From positions 1,922,001-1,986,000 of the forward strand of contig NZ_CP052766.1 of NCBI RefSeq assembly GCF_002499975.2: 64,000 bases of DNA, written 5' to 3'. Within the stretch, counting starts at the first letter, position 1, and each line of letters opens with the position of its first letter. A program made the translations under genes and the position numbers. Source of the stretch: Alteromonas pelagimontana. Lineage in GTDB: Bacteria; Pseudomonadota; Gammaproteobacteria; Enterobacterales; Alteromonadaceae. The notes beneath the pieces were generated by a model. The model searched no databases. It saw nothing but the letters and a program-made list of their open reading frames with translations, and was not told the DNA's origin. Below, piece by piece: positions 17,971 through 28,650 of this stretch.

Positions 17971-20304
17971 ATGATTATCAATAAAATTGCCGAAGAACTT
18001 GCCGTCAATCCAGCCCAGATACAAGCGGCTGTCGCTTTATTGGATGAAGGCGCCACTGTGCCCTTTATTGCGCGTTATCGAAAAGAAGCGACGCAAGGTC
18101 TTGATGACACGCAGTTGCGTAACCTTGAGCAGCGCTTAACTTATTTGCGCGATTTAGAAGATCGTAGAGCCGTCATTCTGAAATCTATCGACGAGCAAGG
18201 CAAGTTAACCGATGCGTTAGCCACGCAAATAAAAGCTGCAGACAACAAAACCTCATTAGAAGATTTGTATCTGCCGTATAAGCCTCGCCGCCGCACGAAA
18301 GGCCAAATAGCCATTGAAGCTGGCCTGGAACCGTTAGCTGATAAATTATTTGCTGATCCCACTGTATCACCAGAAGACGCGGCTTCTGCATTTGTGAGTA
18401 CAGAAAAAGGGGTTGGGGATGTAAAGGCAGCTCTCGAAGGTGCGCGTTATATCCTGATGGAGCGTTTTGCAGAAGATGCCGCGTTGCTGGCTAAAATCCG
18501 CGTTTATCTAAACGACAACGCCTTTGTCACCAGCTCTGTTGCGCCGGGTAAAGAGCAAGAAGCCATTAAATTTAAAGATTACTTTGCCCATCAGGAAAAG
18601 CTTAAAACGGTTCCCTCTCATCGTGCATTAGCTATGTTCCGCGGGCGCAATGAAGGCATGCTCCATATCCAGCTAAACGCTGACCCTCAAAATGAAGATG
18701 CTACACAGCCATCCTATTGTGAGCAAATTATAGCGAGCCATTATAACATCTTAGATCATAACCGCCCTGGCGATGCATTTATGAAGCAAGTGGTGCAATG
18801 GTCCTGGAAAATCAAAATCGCACTGCATATGGAAACAGAACTTTTCAGCAAGTTGCGTGAGCAAGCGGAAGAAGAAGCTATCAGCGTGTTTGCGAAGAAT
18901 CTGAACGATTTGCTGATGGCGGCTCCTGCTGGCGCAAAAACTACCATGGGATTAGACCCAGGCCTACGTACAGGTGTTAAAGTAGCAATTGTAGATCAAA
19001 CCGGTAAGGTGTTGGCTACCACTACAATTTTCCCCCATGTACCGCAAAACCAGTGGGACAAATCATTACGCACCCTTTCGACGTTATGTAAACAACACAA
19101 GGTCGAATTAATAAGTATTGGTAATGGAACTGGCTCAAGAGAAACAGACAAACTGGTCGCGGAAATGCTGAAAGCTAACCCCGAACTGAAAGCACAGAAA
19201 ATTATGGTCAGCGAAGCCGGGGCATCCGTTTATTCAGCTTCAGAATTAGCGTCTGCGGAGTTACCGGGTATGGATGTATCATTACGCGGTGCTGTGTCAA
19301 TAGCCCGCCGGCTACAAGATCCATTGGCAGAATTGGTAAAAATAGAACCTAAAGCCATTGGTGTCGGTCAGTACCAGCATGACGTCAGCCAAAGCCAGTT
19401 GGGTAAATCTCTTGACCGGGTGATTGAGGATTGCGTAAACGCCGTAGGCGTAGATCTTAATACAGCCTCACCAGCGCTATTGAGCTATGTATCGGGTCTG
19501 AATAAAACACTGGCGAATAATATTGTTCATTTTCGTGATAGTCATGGCGCGTTCGCTGACAGAAAAGCATTGAAAAAGGTTGAGCGCCTGGGCCCAAAAG
19601 CGTTTGAACAAGCCGCAGGATTTTTGCGGATCACTAACGGCAGCAATCCGCTTGATGCCTCTGCGGTTCACCCGGAAACTTATCCTGTTATCGACGCTAT
19701 CGTCGATCGCACCGCAGTGGCCGTGAATGACCTGATTGGCAATACCGATTTGCTGAGAAAGCTTTCTCCAGAAGATTTTACTAACGACACTTTTGGTCTA
19801 CCCACCGTTAAAGATATTTTAAAGGAATTAGATAAGCCAGGACGTGATCCCCGTCCCGAATTTAAAACCGCGGCATTCAAAGAGGGCGTGGAAACAATTT
19901 CGGATCTCAAGCCGGGCATGATTTTAGAAGGTGTTGTAAGCAACGTAGCTAACTTTGGCGCCTTTGTCGATGTTGGCGTACATCAGGATGGCCTGGTACA
20001 CATTTCTGCGCTTACTAATAAGTTTATCTCAGACCCTCGCGAAGTGGTTAAGGCCGGTGACATCGTAAAGGTAAAAGTTGTAGAAGTGGATGTTCAGCGC
20101 AAGCGTATTTCTTTTACTATGCGGTTAGACGATACCCCGGCTCCTGCGGCAAAGAAACCTTCGGATGCAAACAAACCAAACCGTTCAGGTAAAGGTGCGG
20201 CCAATGGCTCCAATCGGGCTAAACCGCAAAAATCTAATGCGCCAGCCAATTTGGCAATGGGTAACGCTTTTGCAGATGCGTTTGCCAAAGCAAAACAAAA
20301 GTAA
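17971..20304 (+). CDS. tex: RNA-binding transcription accessory protein Tex
   Basis: A 777-aa protein matching Tex throughout: N-terminal helical region ([19 protein letters not shown]), YqgF-like domain ([15 protein letters not shown]), helix-hairpin-helix region ([19 protein letters not shown]) and a C-terminal S1 domain ([20 protein letters not shown]). A low-complexity Lys/Asn/Ala tail follows. Tex binds nucleic acid and affects transcription. It is monocistronic. Confidence 0.95.
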   Translation: MIINKIAEELAVNPAQIQAAVALLDEGATVPFIARYRKEATQGLDDTQLRNLEQRLTYLRDLEDRRAVILKSIDEQGKLTDALATQIKAADNKTSLEDLYLPYKPRRRTKGQIAIEAGLEPLADKLFADPTVSPEDAASAFVSTEKGVGDVKAALEGARYILMERFAEDAALLAKIRVYLNDNAFVTSSVAPGKEQEAIKFKDYFAHQEKLKTVPSHRALAMFRGRNEGMLHIQLNADPQNEDATQPSYCEQIIASHYNILDHNRPGDAFMKQVVQWSWKIKIALHMETELFSKLREQAEEEAISVFAKNLNDLLMAAPAGAKTTMGLDPGLRTGVKVAIVDQTGKVLATTTIFPHVPQNQWDKSLRTLSTLCKQHKVELISIGNGTGSRETDKLVAEMLKANPELKAQKIMVSEAGASVYSASELASAELPGMDVSLRGAVSIARRLQDPLAELVKIEPKAIGVGQYQHDVSQSQLGKSLDRVIEDCVNAVGVDLNTASPALLSYVSGLNKTLANNIVHFRDSHGAFADRKALKKVERLGPKAFEQAAGFLRITNGSNPLDASAVHPETYPVIDAIVDRTAVAVNDLIGNTDLLRKLSPEDFTNDTFGLPTVKDILKELDKPGRDPRPEFKTAAFKEGVETISDLKPGMILEGVVSNVANFGAFVDVGVHQDGLVHISALTNKFISDPREVVKAGDIVKVKVVEVDVQRKRISFTMRLDDTPAPAAKKPSDANKPNRSGKGAANGSNRAKPQKSNAPANLAMGNAFADAFAKAKQK

Positions 20305-20310
20305 GCCGAA

Positions 20311-21147
20311 TCAGGCGCTGGCGCGAAAGCCAGCGTCTTTGGGCAAAGAAGTATCGCTGTAACGCTGCTGGATGACACCGATTCTGGTTTGCATCAACGT
20401 ATCACTACTGCGCAAAGAAGGTGTATACGACACTTTACTACTATCTTGCCCCACATATTCTTGTGAGCTTTCGCTATGTGCGTGAACTTCTTCATTTGCA
20501 TTTTCTTTTGCTAACGCCTGACGCGCCTCAAGCGTTTTTTGCGCAGCTTCACTAGCTACCTGTAAATCCTGAGCAGAAGGTTGCGCCGGTGCCAGGGCAG
20601 CTGTTCTTACCTGCTGCATTTTTTGCACGGTTTGTGCAGGAGTCTGGGCCTCTGATACATCAATAGCCACTTCACCGCCTACCGCGTACCGTTTTCCGTC
20701 AGGCCCGTTTTCAAATTCGTACTGGGGCGATCCCGCATGTTGTCCACCCAATGCTGCATGAGCTTGCTCGTGAGTACGAACTTCAGCATCCCGCTCTTTT
20801 AGCGCCTTTACTTCTTGAGCGGTTTGCTGTTTTTGCTGCGCGTCTTCTTTTCCTGCGCTCTCGTCTCTGGCGTTGTCCTTCTCGCCGTGAGCGGTGATGC
20901 TCTGCGATTCATCATAGGAAACCACTGATTGGATCTGCGGACGCTCATAGGTAACAGGCGCCGGTTTTTGCCCCGGCGTTCGCGCACGCTCAGCGTCAGA
21001 ACCCAAACCCTGTTCAGACGCGCCTTTATCAGCATCAGCAGACGGGGGAATGGTTTCTCGAAGAATATTCTCACGTCGAGCCGCTTCGGTATTTACGTTA
21101 GCAGGCGTAAATACTACGTTGGTCGAAAGCGGCATAACAATATTCAT
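20311..21147 (-). CDS. SprA-related putative metalloprotease
   Basis: A 278-aa protein with a disordered N-terminal third rich in Glu, Gln and Pro, then a conserved block containing HEQAHAALGG (an HExxH zinc-type motif), YEFENGPDGKRYAVGGEVAID and a helical tail. This matches the SprA-related (CJM1_0395) putative metalloprotease family. The substrate is unknown. It lies 7 bp downstream of a small flagellar-rod-like gene and is likely in the same transcript. Confidence 0.8.
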   Translation of the reverse strand: MNIVMPLSTNVVFTPANVNTEAARRENILRETIPPSADADKGASEQGLGSDAERARTPGQKPAPVTYERPQIQSVVSYDESQSITAHGEKDNARDESAGKEDAQQKQQTAQEVKALKERDAEVRTHEQAHAALGGQHAGSPQYEFENGPDGKRYAVGGEVAIDVSEAQTPAQTVQKMQQVRTAALAPAQPSAQDLQVASEAAQKTLEARQALAKENANEEVHAHSESSQEYVGQDSSKVSYTPSLRSSDTLMQTRIGVIQQRYSDTSLPKDAGFRASA

Positions 21148-21154
21148 GGGGAAG

Positions 21155-21487
21155 TCAGGTAAGGGTATCGATAATAGTGCCTACCGTATCAAAGGCTTTA
21201 TCCAAAACCTTGGCGGAAGCTTGAGCATTCATGCTGTTTAATTTTAGCGATAACAAATCTGAAGTCGGGCTATTCGCACTTTGCGGAAGCGTATTTTTAA
21301 TATTTGCTAAATTGTTTAATGATGCGTTCGCCAACACCTGACCAGGACCATTTTCGGCCACATGAGTTTGCGCTGAACGTTGTGCTATATTCAATGACGC
21401 CTGATTCATACCTTTAAAGGCTTGCTGTAAGCCAAACTGACCAGACATAATTGCCGAATTGATATTATTACCAATAATGCTCGACAT
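21155..21487 (-). CDS. Small flagellar basal-body-rod-like protein
   Basis: A 110-aa protein whose N-terminus (IIGNNINSAIMSGQFGLQQA, then MNQASLNIAQRSA) resembles the D0 helix of flagellar rod and hook proteins, though it is too short for a known rod protein. The C-terminus is also helical (LLSLKLNSMNAQASAKVLDKA), as in axial proteins. It is upstream of, and almost adjacent to, the SprA-related gene. No other flagellar gene is in the window. The assignment is by pattern only. Confidence 0.5.
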   Translation of the reverse strand: MSSIIGNNINSAIMSGQFGLQQAFKGMNQASLNIAQRSAQTHVAENGPGQVLANASLNNLANIKNTLPQSANSPTSDLLSLKLNSMNAQASAKVLDKAFDTVGTIIDTLT

Positions 21488-21632
21488 AATTTACCTCCAC
21501 CCTCTCACGCCTAATTATTAAACAATAACGTCGAAACGAAAAGCTTTATTTATATACCTGCGCATAAAATATAACAGGTTCAGAGGATTTCTTTTTTTAA
21601 CAATAGAGCACGGAATAAAATGCTGACTGAAG

Positions 21633-23231
21633 TCAGAAAGAGATTGTTTGCTTCACATCCTCCAGCGCCTCAAGGCGAAGGGGTCGGCTGAAGTAGAACC
21701 CCTGAATGGCATCGCAGGCGAGCGAACGTAGCCACATTACCTGTTCTTCACTCTCAACGCCTTCTGCAATAACCGATAGATTGAGATTTTTCCCTAACGC
21801 AATGATGGTAGCGACTAAATTACGATCCACCTCGTTATCAGCCAGACGATCAATGAATGCCTTATCAATTTTTAAGCGGGATACTGCCAAAGAACGCAAG
21901 CGACTTAGCGAAGAGTAACCGGTGCCAAAATCGTCAATAGCAATAAAAACGCCCAGTTGCCGAAGCTTTTGCAACTTTATACAGGTCTCCTCAAAATCAA
22001 GTGCAACCGCCGTTTCCGTAATTTCGAGTTCGAGTTGAGCTGCAGGAAAGCCAGTCTGGCGTAAGACATCTTCAATCTGCGCGACGAAGTCTGGCTGCTG
22101 AAATTGTCTTAACGATATATTCACGCCTAGCTTCTGCTGTGCTTGTAGCAGCGGGCGCATTTCTATCATTGATTTAACTAAAATCCAGCGGCCAATCTCT
22201 ATAATTAAACCTGTTTGCTCTGCAACGGGAATGAAGTCGGCGGGAGAAATGACATTGCCGTCTTTCACCCACCGTAGCAGCGTCTCATAGCCTTCTATTT
22301 TGTTGTGCGTTAAGTTGAACTGCGGCTGATAAACCAGATGTAGTTCGTTCTGCTTAAGCGCGCTGGATAAACCAAGTTCAAGTTGAAACTGTCGAAGCAA
22401 CCGTTCGCTTAACGCTTCGGTATAAAATTGAAACTGTGCTTTTCCCAGTTGTTTTGCTCGAAATAGCGCAACATCAGCCGCTTTTAATAAAGCCGAAACA
22501 CTTCTGCCGTCTTTCGGAAACACCGAAATTCCCTGGCTAAACTTTAAATATATATTTTGATTGTCTACCGGATAAGGCTGGTTTTGCGTATTTTGTATGG
22601 CATTGAGGAAAGAAGGCAGCTCATCCTCATCGTTAACAAATTTAAGGATAATAAATTCATCGCTTCCCAGACGACCAAGTGTATCGCCGCGTTGAATGAC
22701 TTTCCGCAATCTCACCCCAACTTCTTTCAGTAGTACGTCACTTTTGTCATTGCCGTAGGTATCGTTGATGGCTCTGAAATTGTCTAAATCCAAAAAAATA
22801 ACACACAGTTTGAGATACCGTCGTTCTGAGGTATCGAGCATCTGAGATAGCCTTTCCAAAGACAATACGCGGTTAGGTAATTGAGAAGTCGGGTCGATAA
22901 ACCCTTGGGTGGCTATAGCTGTGTTGATGCGCTTAATGTCCCCCAGTCTCCGCGCGCCAAACCACATGGCCAGTATGGCAATGACGGTCATCAGCACAAT
23001 GATTTCGTCGAGCTCCCAGCTTTCATGGGCGCGTGTAAATAAATAAAAAGATTCCAACAGATCAATGTCAATACTGAAGCAGAGGGCTGCCGCTAGCCCG
23101 GTAAGCACAACTATGATGGCTAAATCTTTTTGAGAACGCGCTTTTAAAGGTCTCGAAATGCTATTTTCGATGAGTTTGTGGGTTAGACGTTCCACCTCTA
23201 TCCTTATGGTGTTGTCGAAGATATAAGCCAA
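21633..23231 (-). CDS. Membrane GGDEF-EAL protein, probable c-di-GMP phosphodiesterase
   Basis: A 532-aa protein with two membrane helices (about 37-55 and 77-92), a GGDEF domain (about 105-275) and an EAL domain (about 285-530). The signature of the first is RLGSDEF (189-193 GSDEF), and the allosteric RxxD site reads QRGD, so cyclase activity is doubtful. The EAL domain has ETLLRW at 316, NISLR, ELEITE, DDFGTGYSSL, LKIDKAFI and IAEGVES, so all the metal and catalytic residues are present. The likely output is hydrolysis of c-di-GMP, with the GGDEF part as a regulator. It is monocistronic. Confidence 0.85.
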   Translation of the reverse strand: MAYIFDNTIRIEVERLTHKLIENSISRPLKARSQKDLAIIVVLTGLAAALCFSIDIDLLESFYLFTRAHESWELDEIIVLMTVIAILAMWFGARRLGDIKRINTAIATQGFIDPTSQLPNRVLSLERLSQMLDTSERRYLKLCVIFLDLDNFRAINDTYGNDKSDVLLKEVGVRLRKVIQRGDTLGRLGSDEFIILKFVNDEDELPSFLNAIQNTQNQPYPVDNQNIYLKFSQGISVFPKDGRSVSALLKAADVALFRAKQLGKAQFQFYTEALSERLLRQFQLELGLSSALKQNELHLVYQPQFNLTHNKIEGYETLLRWVKDGNVISPADFIPVAEQTGLIIEIGRWILVKSMIEMRPLLQAQQKLGVNISLRQFQQPDFVAQIEDVLRQTGFPAAQLELEITETAVALDFEETCIKLQKLRQLGVFIAIDDFGTGYSSLSRLRSLAVSRLKIDKAFIDRLADNEVDRNLVATIIALGKNLNLSVIAEGVESEEQVMWLRSLACDAIQGFYFSRPLRLEALEDVKQTISF

Positions 23232-23476
23232 GGGCTTAAAATATCTTTTATTTATAGCTGATACTTAACTTTTATAAGGTATAAATTTATATACGCATTA
23301 GATTTGAATGTTACTTTTACCATAAAAAGTGATGAGAAAATAGAAGCAATTTGTAACCACGTAATAGAAGGTGTTTTTGCGGTCTCTTTGTCATCGTAGA
23401 AAAGGCAGAACAGTGTACGGCGCTGGGGAGAACGCCGTAATCACCGGCTTTAGATAAAGCTAGGGAGTTTTAAAGC

Positions 23477-24271
23477 CTATTTCCTGGACGAAACAAACTG
23501 CCTGACAATATCTGCGGACTGCTGAGGATGTGAGATAAAAGGGGCATGAGAAGCATGAGGTAAAACCACCGTATCCGAATTTGGTTGTAGCTCACAGATT
23601 CTGTCTATTCCGCTAGTGGGTACCAGACTGTCTAGCCGGCCATACAGACGCAATGTTGGCTGCCGGATACGCCCGATATGCTGGCGTAAATCCTCTTCCG
23701 ACAACAGTCTAAGCGCGTCTTTCAATGCCACAGATGAAGGTTGGGGAAACTGTGCGACACGTTTTCGAATTGTTTTAATATCCTGTTTGGCGGAAGGACT
23801 TCCCATGGCCTGAATAGCTAAGAACCGCTCTAGTGTTTTCGCATAATCTTTTGCCAGTTGTTGTTCAAATTGATTGAGCAGATCACCGGCAATACCCGGC
23901 CATCCCGGTCCAGCCAAAAATCGTGGTGTCGATGCAATCGTCACAAGATCAGTCACCACATCAGGTTGGCTTAGCGCCAACTGCTGCGCCACGAGTCCCC
24001 CCAGTGACCAGCCAATAACCACGCAGGAGGAAGGTAATACTGGTGCTATCGCGTCAGAAAGGCTGGCAATAGTGTAAGGGCTGGGCACAACTGCATTGTT
24101 TTCACCAAAGCCTGGTAAATCAATGGTAGTGACCGCGAAATCTTCGCTTAGATAAGGCACAAACTCACTGAACACGCCGCTATTCATTCCCCAGCCATGC
24201 AGAAGAACCAGATCTTTTCCTGTTCCCTGCGTACGGGTGATTAATTTCTGCTCAATGGTAGTCTTTAACAC
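23477..24271 (-). CDS. bioH: Pimeloyl-ACP methyl ester carboxylesterase BioH
   Basis: A 264-aa alpha/beta hydrolase with an oxyanion HGWGMNSGVF motif, nucleophile S89 in GWSLGG, acid D214 in YGRLDSLVP and H242 in HASHAPF. BioH removes the methyl group from pimeloyl-ACP methyl ester and ends the synthesis of the biotin pimelate moiety. It is divergent from comF, an arrangement common in gammaproteobacteria that supports the call. Confidence 0.92.
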   Translation of the reverse strand: MLKTTIEQKLITRTQGTGKDLVLLHGWGMNSGVFSEFVPYLSEDFAVTTIDLPGFGENNAVVPSPYTIASLSDAIAPVLPSSCVVIGWSLGGLVAQQLALSQPDVVTDLVTIASTPRFLAGPGWPGIAGDLLNQFEQQLAKDYAKTLERFLAIQAMGSPSAKQDIKTIRKRVAQFPQPSSVALKDALRLLSEEDLRQHIGRIRQPTLRLYGRLDSLVPTSGIDRICELQPNSDTVVLPHASHAPFISHPQQSADIVRQFVSSRK

Positions 24272-24358
24272 TTCAGATTATCCTTTTGCCGAGTCCGAAA
24301 TAGTAGCACGCAACTTTTCGGGTTCTTCACATTAACGTCGAAATAGCGGGAATTATCT

Positions 24359-25048
24359 ATGAGAGACTTTAACTGCATTCCCAACTACGCCTGCCTGCTG
24401 TGCAACCAGTTTAGCAACATCCCGATATGTGAATATTGCAAAAACGATACCCTCTTTTTTAACGCAATGGATTATCCGGCTAATCTGCTTCACCGTCCTG
24501 ATATTGCTAAAGGCGTACGCCATACTGCATTTCATATATTAAGAGCTTGTGGCGCTTTCGGATGGCCCTTCGACACACTCATCCACAAATTGAAATTCAA
24601 CGGAAATATTTTATCTGCAAAGGTGCTGGCGCAATGGTTTTGCGAGAATTGTATTGATTCCGCAACACCCCTGCCAGAATGTCTGCTTCCTGTACCCATT
24701 CACTTTGCCCGTTATTTCAAACGCCGATACAACCAATCGGTGGCATTAGCTGATTTTATTTCCCGAGATCTTGGTATTCCAGTACGAACTCAATGGAGTC
24801 AGCGTGTCGCCGGTCAGGCGCAGCACCAGCTAAACCGGGCAGAACGTTTATTAAATCTGCGAAAAGCCTTTAAAGTATTACCTATAAAATCTTATGGCAG
24901 GGTTGCCATTATCGATGATGTAGTGACCACAGGCTGCACCGTCGATGTGCTTTGTCGGCAGCTTAGACAGCAACAGCCGGGTATACAAATAGAAGTGTGG
25001 GCAATGGCCGTAACGCCATCGCCCCAACAACGGCGGCTAGCTGTCTAA
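24359..25048 (+). CDS. comF: ComF family phosphoribosyltransferase-like protein
   Basis: A 229-aa protein with an N-terminal zinc-ribbon-like Cys cluster (CLLCNQF, CEYC) and a C-terminal phosphoribosyltransferase fold with the PRPP motif VAIIDDVVTTGCT. ComF/GntX proteins are linked to DNA uptake and gluconate use in different bacteria. Its stop overlaps the end of the convergent M14 peptidase gene by 4 bp. Confidence 0.9.
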   Translation: MRDFNCIPNYACLLCNQFSNIPICEYCKNDTLFFNAMDYPANLLHRPDIAKGVRHTAFHILRACGAFGWPFDTLIHKLKFNGNILSAKVLAQWFCENCIDSATPLPECLLPVPIHFARYFKRRYNQSVALADFISRDLGIPVRTQWSQRVAGQAQHQLNRAERLLNLRKAFKVLPIKSYGRVAIIDDVVTTGCTVDVLCRQLRQQQPGIQIEVWAMAVTPSPQQRRLAV

Positions 25049-27675
25049 TAGGATTTAAGCAGGGCAGATTGATATATTGCGTTACTCATTAGTTTACTGG
25101 TGCCATACCAGTACCCTCTGAAGTTCACATTATCAGTAAAACCTATAACAACGCCGCGCCCGCGGGGTTGCGCCACTACAGCGGTGGTATTGGCAATAAG
25201 TTTAGTTAATTCACTGGCGCTATATCCTGCCATTAACGGATTGTCGGAATATGTTGCCGACGTAGCAAATGGTGAGTTATCGCTTTTTACTATCATGTTA
25301 TTGGTTTTGAACATCGGCAGGTAGTCATTCTGAAAGCCATAAAATAAAGGATGCGTGGTATCAATCCGTGTGCGATATACCGCTCCGGCAATCAGCTTTT
25401 TGGCATACAGGGAATCTTTATCGTCAAATTTCAATTTATCGACAGGAAAGGCATCGTCTATTACATCGTCAGAGACGATATCAATATCCAGCCATTCCTG
25501 ATCGGCAAACAGCTTCAGGGCCGCTTTTTGTCCGATAAGCACGCCACCTCGCTGAATCCATTTGTCGATAGCGCTGCTGATATTTGCGCGTAATGTAATG
25601 TAGCGCCCATCAGCGAAAATGATGTGTGAGTACTGCGAAAGGTCAATGCCGTTAAGATCGCGCTGTTCGGTAATAGTGACCGGAATTCCCACGCGGGTAT
25701 CAAGGTAGTGCCAGATTTCCCCAACTTCGGAAGAATCTGTCCCCCTGCCTCCCACCAATAATACTTGCGGCAATTCGACAATACCCATTTTTCGACTGCC
25801 TAAGTCCATTCCTTTCACCGTTAACCCAGTTTGGACTGAAAATACCGGCACATCAAAAGTGGTCGATGCCTCGGATAGTAACGTTGCCAGTTTCTCTGGT
25901 TGCGCTAGCGCAGTGGGAATTACAATTGTGCCAGGGGAAAATGCGTGTTGTTTGCCATTAGTCAGCGTAGCGGTAAAGCTGCCGCCTGCAGTACGTAGAC
26001 TGGCTCCGGCTTCCAGCAACGATTGCACCACCGCTGGAGTGTAGTAATGGTGCCACTCGATGGCGTAGGCGTACGCATTATCCTGCACCTGCGGCAAAGA
26101 TATTGAAGATGTAGTGGTGGTACCACCGGTTTTTACATCACGCCGGTCCCGCTGCATTACCTCTGCATAGTCGATGTTGAAGGCTAACGGTAAATTCCAG
26201 GTAGATACGTCATAGAAGGTGTTGTCCGCAAAGGATTTTCGGGTAGAAAAAATGGATTTAATCAAGCGATAATTCGGTTGATCCAAAGGAACAAAAATGG
26301 CTTCATTGGCAGCAAATGTGATGTTCTCCAGCGCCAACTTTTCTGACAGTAACTGGAAACTGACATTATGTTGATCAAGAATATCAGTCATCGCGTTGAA
26401 GCGACCTTTGTCTTTGGGTATTTTTAGGGCATAACCGAATACATCTTCTTCATCAATCTGCTTTTGCGTGTCCTTAAAGAAGCTTGCCTGATAATTTAAA
26501 ATAGCCGGCTTATTCGCCAGCGCGCCCGCAAATGTACTTAGCGATGTGCGCACTTGATTTTGAATGGTATCTTCAAATGTCAGCAGACCATTTTTAGTAT
26601 TTTGTACATGACCTCGACTACTCGCTTGTTCAAACAGAATACCGATACTGCCATGAGCGTCAGGGTACGAGGAACCTTTACCATAATAAAAGTCATCGAA
26701 GCCTTCCTCGCTAAAATATAATTCCTTGGCATCGTCAAAAGCTTTTGCGTGAAACTTGGCGAGCGCTTCGGTTAATGTGACATTGCCATCCGGCGTAAAC
26801 GGATTTTTCCGCGTGGGAACACCTGGTTGAAAAAAGAAGGTACTGTCTGATCCCATTTCGTGAAAGTCGGTTAATATGTGCGGACGCCACTGTTGAAACT
26901 GTGAAATTCGAGCGCGGGATTCGGGGTGGGTTAACAGCAACCAGTCGCGGTTTAAATCAAACCAGTAGTGATTGCTGCGTCCTGAAGGCCAGCCTTCTTC
27001 ATGTTCACGATGATTGGGATCGGCGACCAGATTTTTGCCTTTGTGCATATTCGCCCACTGCGCAAACCGGGCAAGGCCATCAGGGTTTAAAGCCGGGTCA
27101 AGTAACACTATATTATCTTCAAGTAGCGCGTCAATCTGCCCGCCTTGACCAGCGGCAAGGTAATACGCTATCAGTAATGCAGCGTTGCTGCCAGAAGGTT
27201 CGTTACCATGAATGCTGTAACCCATATAAAAAATGAGCGGCGCGGAACTACTTACCCGCTTGCCTGCTTCAATGGCTTGCTGGTGCGCAGCTTTTATAGA
27301 ATCAATTTTTTGCTGATTCTTTTCAGCAGTGATTGTTAACAGTAGCAAAGGCCGGTTCTCGTGGGTTCGGCCGGTTTCCTGTAACGTAACCCGGGGCGAG
27401 GCATCAGCAAGAACTTTCATGTAATGGACTAGCTGATCATGCCTGACATGCCAGGCGCCTACGTTGGCTCCTAAAACGGCTTCAGGACTGGGAATGGTTG
27501 GATCATAGCTAATATCGCCGGGCAAATAGGTTGAAGCTGGTCGGCCGCCGTCATTACTTTGATAAAATGGCGCAGCTTGTAACGGCGAAGTAAGCAGCAA
27601 AGCCGCTGCTAGCGTATAAACAATATGAGCAATGCTGCCCTTGTTCATGGGGAACTTGAACAATTTACGCATCAT
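25045..27675 (-). CDS. M14 family zinc carboxypeptidase, exported
   Basis: An 876-aa protein with a signal peptide (cleavage near LQAAPF, residues 34-36) and an M14 peptidase domain (about 65-370). Zinc ligands appear in GYSIHGNEPSGSN (HxxE), with ALNPDGLARF, TDFHEMGSD and the late ILFEQASSRGH Glu region also present. The C-terminal half is a beta-rich region with a glutamine-amidotransferase-like segment, typical of the large M14 proteins of Alteromonadales. It probably trims peptides outside the cytoplasm. It starts MM at 27675; a third methionine at 27648 is possible. Confidence 0.85.
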   Translation of the reverse strand: MMRKLFKFPMNKGSIAHIVYTLAAALLLTSPLQAAPFYQSNDGGRPASTYLPGDISYDPTIPSPEAVLGANVGAWHVRHDQLVHYMKVLADASPRVTLQETGRTHENRPLLLLTITAEKNQQKIDSIKAAHQQAIEAGKRVSSSAPLIFYMGYSIHGNEPSGSNAALLIAYYLAAGQGGQIDALLEDNIVLLDPALNPDGLARFAQWANMHKGKNLVADPNHREHEEGWPSGRSNHYWFDLNRDWLLLTHPESRARISQFQQWRPHILTDFHEMGSDSTFFFQPGVPTRKNPFTPDGNVTLTEALAKFHAKAFDDAKELYFSEEGFDDFYYGKGSSYPDAHGSIGILFEQASSRGHVQNTKNGLLTFEDTIQNQVRTSLSTFAGALANKPAILNYQASFFKDTQKQIDEEDVFGYALKIPKDKGRFNAMTDILDQHNVSFQLLSEKLALENITFAANEAIFVPLDQPNYRLIKSIFSTRKSFADNTFYDVSTWNLPLAFNIDYAEVMQRDRRDVKTGGTTTTSSISLPQVQDNAYAYAIEWHHYYTPAVVQSLLEAGASLRTAGGSFTATLTNGKQHAFSPGTIVIPTALAQPEKLATLLSEASTTFDVPVFSVQTGLTVKGMDLGSRKMGIVELPQVLLVGGRGTDSSEVGEIWHYLDTRVGIPVTITEQRDLNGIDLSQYSHIIFADGRYITLRANISSAIDKWIQRGGVLIGQKAALKLFADQEWLDIDIVSDDVIDDAFPVDKLKFDDKDSLYAKKLIAGAVYRTRIDTTHPLFYGFQNDYLPMFKTNNMIVKSDNSPFATSATYSDNPLMAGYSASELTKLIANTTAVVAQPRGRGVVIGFTDNVNFRGYWYGTSKLMSNAIYQSALLKSY

Positions 27676-27804
27676 AATATTTCCGTGTTGTTCTCGGTTA
27701 GTTATGAATGAATACCTTAGAGAAAAACCAGCTAATACTTGACTGTTTTACTCAGGTAAATTTGTTATCATATACCCTATCACGAATAAACGTAGGACTT
27801 GTTA

Positions 27805-28383
27805 ATGATTACTATATCAGAAGAAGCACAGGCTCACTTTGTAAAATTACTGGAAAAACAAGAGACTGGCACCTGTATCCGAGTGTTCGTAGTGAACCCA
27901 GGTACGTCTACTGCTGAGTGTGGTGTATCTTACTGTCCGCCTGACGCTGTTGAGCCCAGCGACACCACCTTGCCATTTAACGGTTTCGATGCCGTTGTAG
28001 ATGAAGAAAGTGCGCCTTATCTGGATGACGCTGAAATTGATTATGTCACCGATCAGATGGGTTCGCAGTTAACGCTAAAAGCCCCCAATGCCAAAGCGCG
28101 TAAGGTGGCAGATGACGCCCCTCTCGTTGAGCGGGTCAGCTACATGATAGAAGCCGAAATTAACCCTCAGTTGGCCAGCCACGGCGGCAAGGTGGTGCTA
28201 ACAGAAATTACCGAAGACGGTTACGCGGTTCTTCAGTTTGGCGGTGGATGTAACGGCTGTTCAATGGTAGATGTGACCTTAAAAGAAGGTATTGAGAAGC
28301 AGATGCTTGAACAATTTGCCGGAGAGCTTACAGGCGTGCGTGACGCCACATCTCACGAAGCTGGTGAGCACTCTTACTACTGA
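27805..28383 (+). CDS. nfuA: Fe-S biogenesis protein NfuA
   Basis: A 192-aa protein with a degenerate A-type N-terminal domain ([19 protein letters not shown]) and a C-terminal NifU-like domain with the CNGC cluster ligands in [11 protein letters not shown]. NfuA carries and delivers [4Fe-4S] clusters under stress. ATG 27805 matches the family N-terminus and has AGGA upstream; an in-frame TTG lies two codons earlier. The upstream gene is divergent. Confidence 0.95.
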   Translation: MITISEEAQAHFVKLLEKQETGTCIRVFVVNPGTSTAECGVSYCPPDAVEPSDTTLPFNGFDAVVDEESAPYLDDAEIDYVTDQMGSQLTLKAPNAKARKVADDAPLVERVSYMIEAEINPQLASHGGKVVLTEITEDGYAVLQFGGGCNGCSMVDVTLKEGIEKQMLEQFAGELTGVRDATSHEAGEHSYY

Positions 28384-28395
28384 TGTGCCAGTAGA

Positions 28396-28650
28396 ATGCG
28401 GCGCTGGTTTATTTCTCTAAAGGACCCGGTCACCAGTTGGAACCGGTTTAAACTCGGCCTGGTTATCTTCCTGGTTGGCGTTGCATTATTGTTTATTGCA
28501 GGCCCAATTCATATTGGGCTGCATTTTTTTGCACTGGCAGTACTGCTTTGCGGCTTTGCTATTGCCATGACAGGCTACGCGGGTATCTTTTTGCAGCGGA
28601 TCACCAGCTTAAATCCTAAGAAGCACCAGTCAATTCATCGCGACGATTAA
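28396..28650 (+). CDS. Small two-helix membrane protein
   Basis: An 84-aa protein starting 12 bp after nfuA, with two hydrophobic helices (LVIFLVGVALLFIAGPI and FFALAVLLCGFAIAMTGYAGI) and charged ends. I do not recognise a named family. It is probably cotranscribed with nfuA and overlaps the end of convergent dinF by about 35 bp. Confidence 0.6.
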   Translation: MRRWFISLKDPVTSWNRFKLGLVIFLVGVALLFIAGPIHIGLHFFALAVLLCGFAIAMTGYAGIFLQRITSLNPKKHQSIHRDD

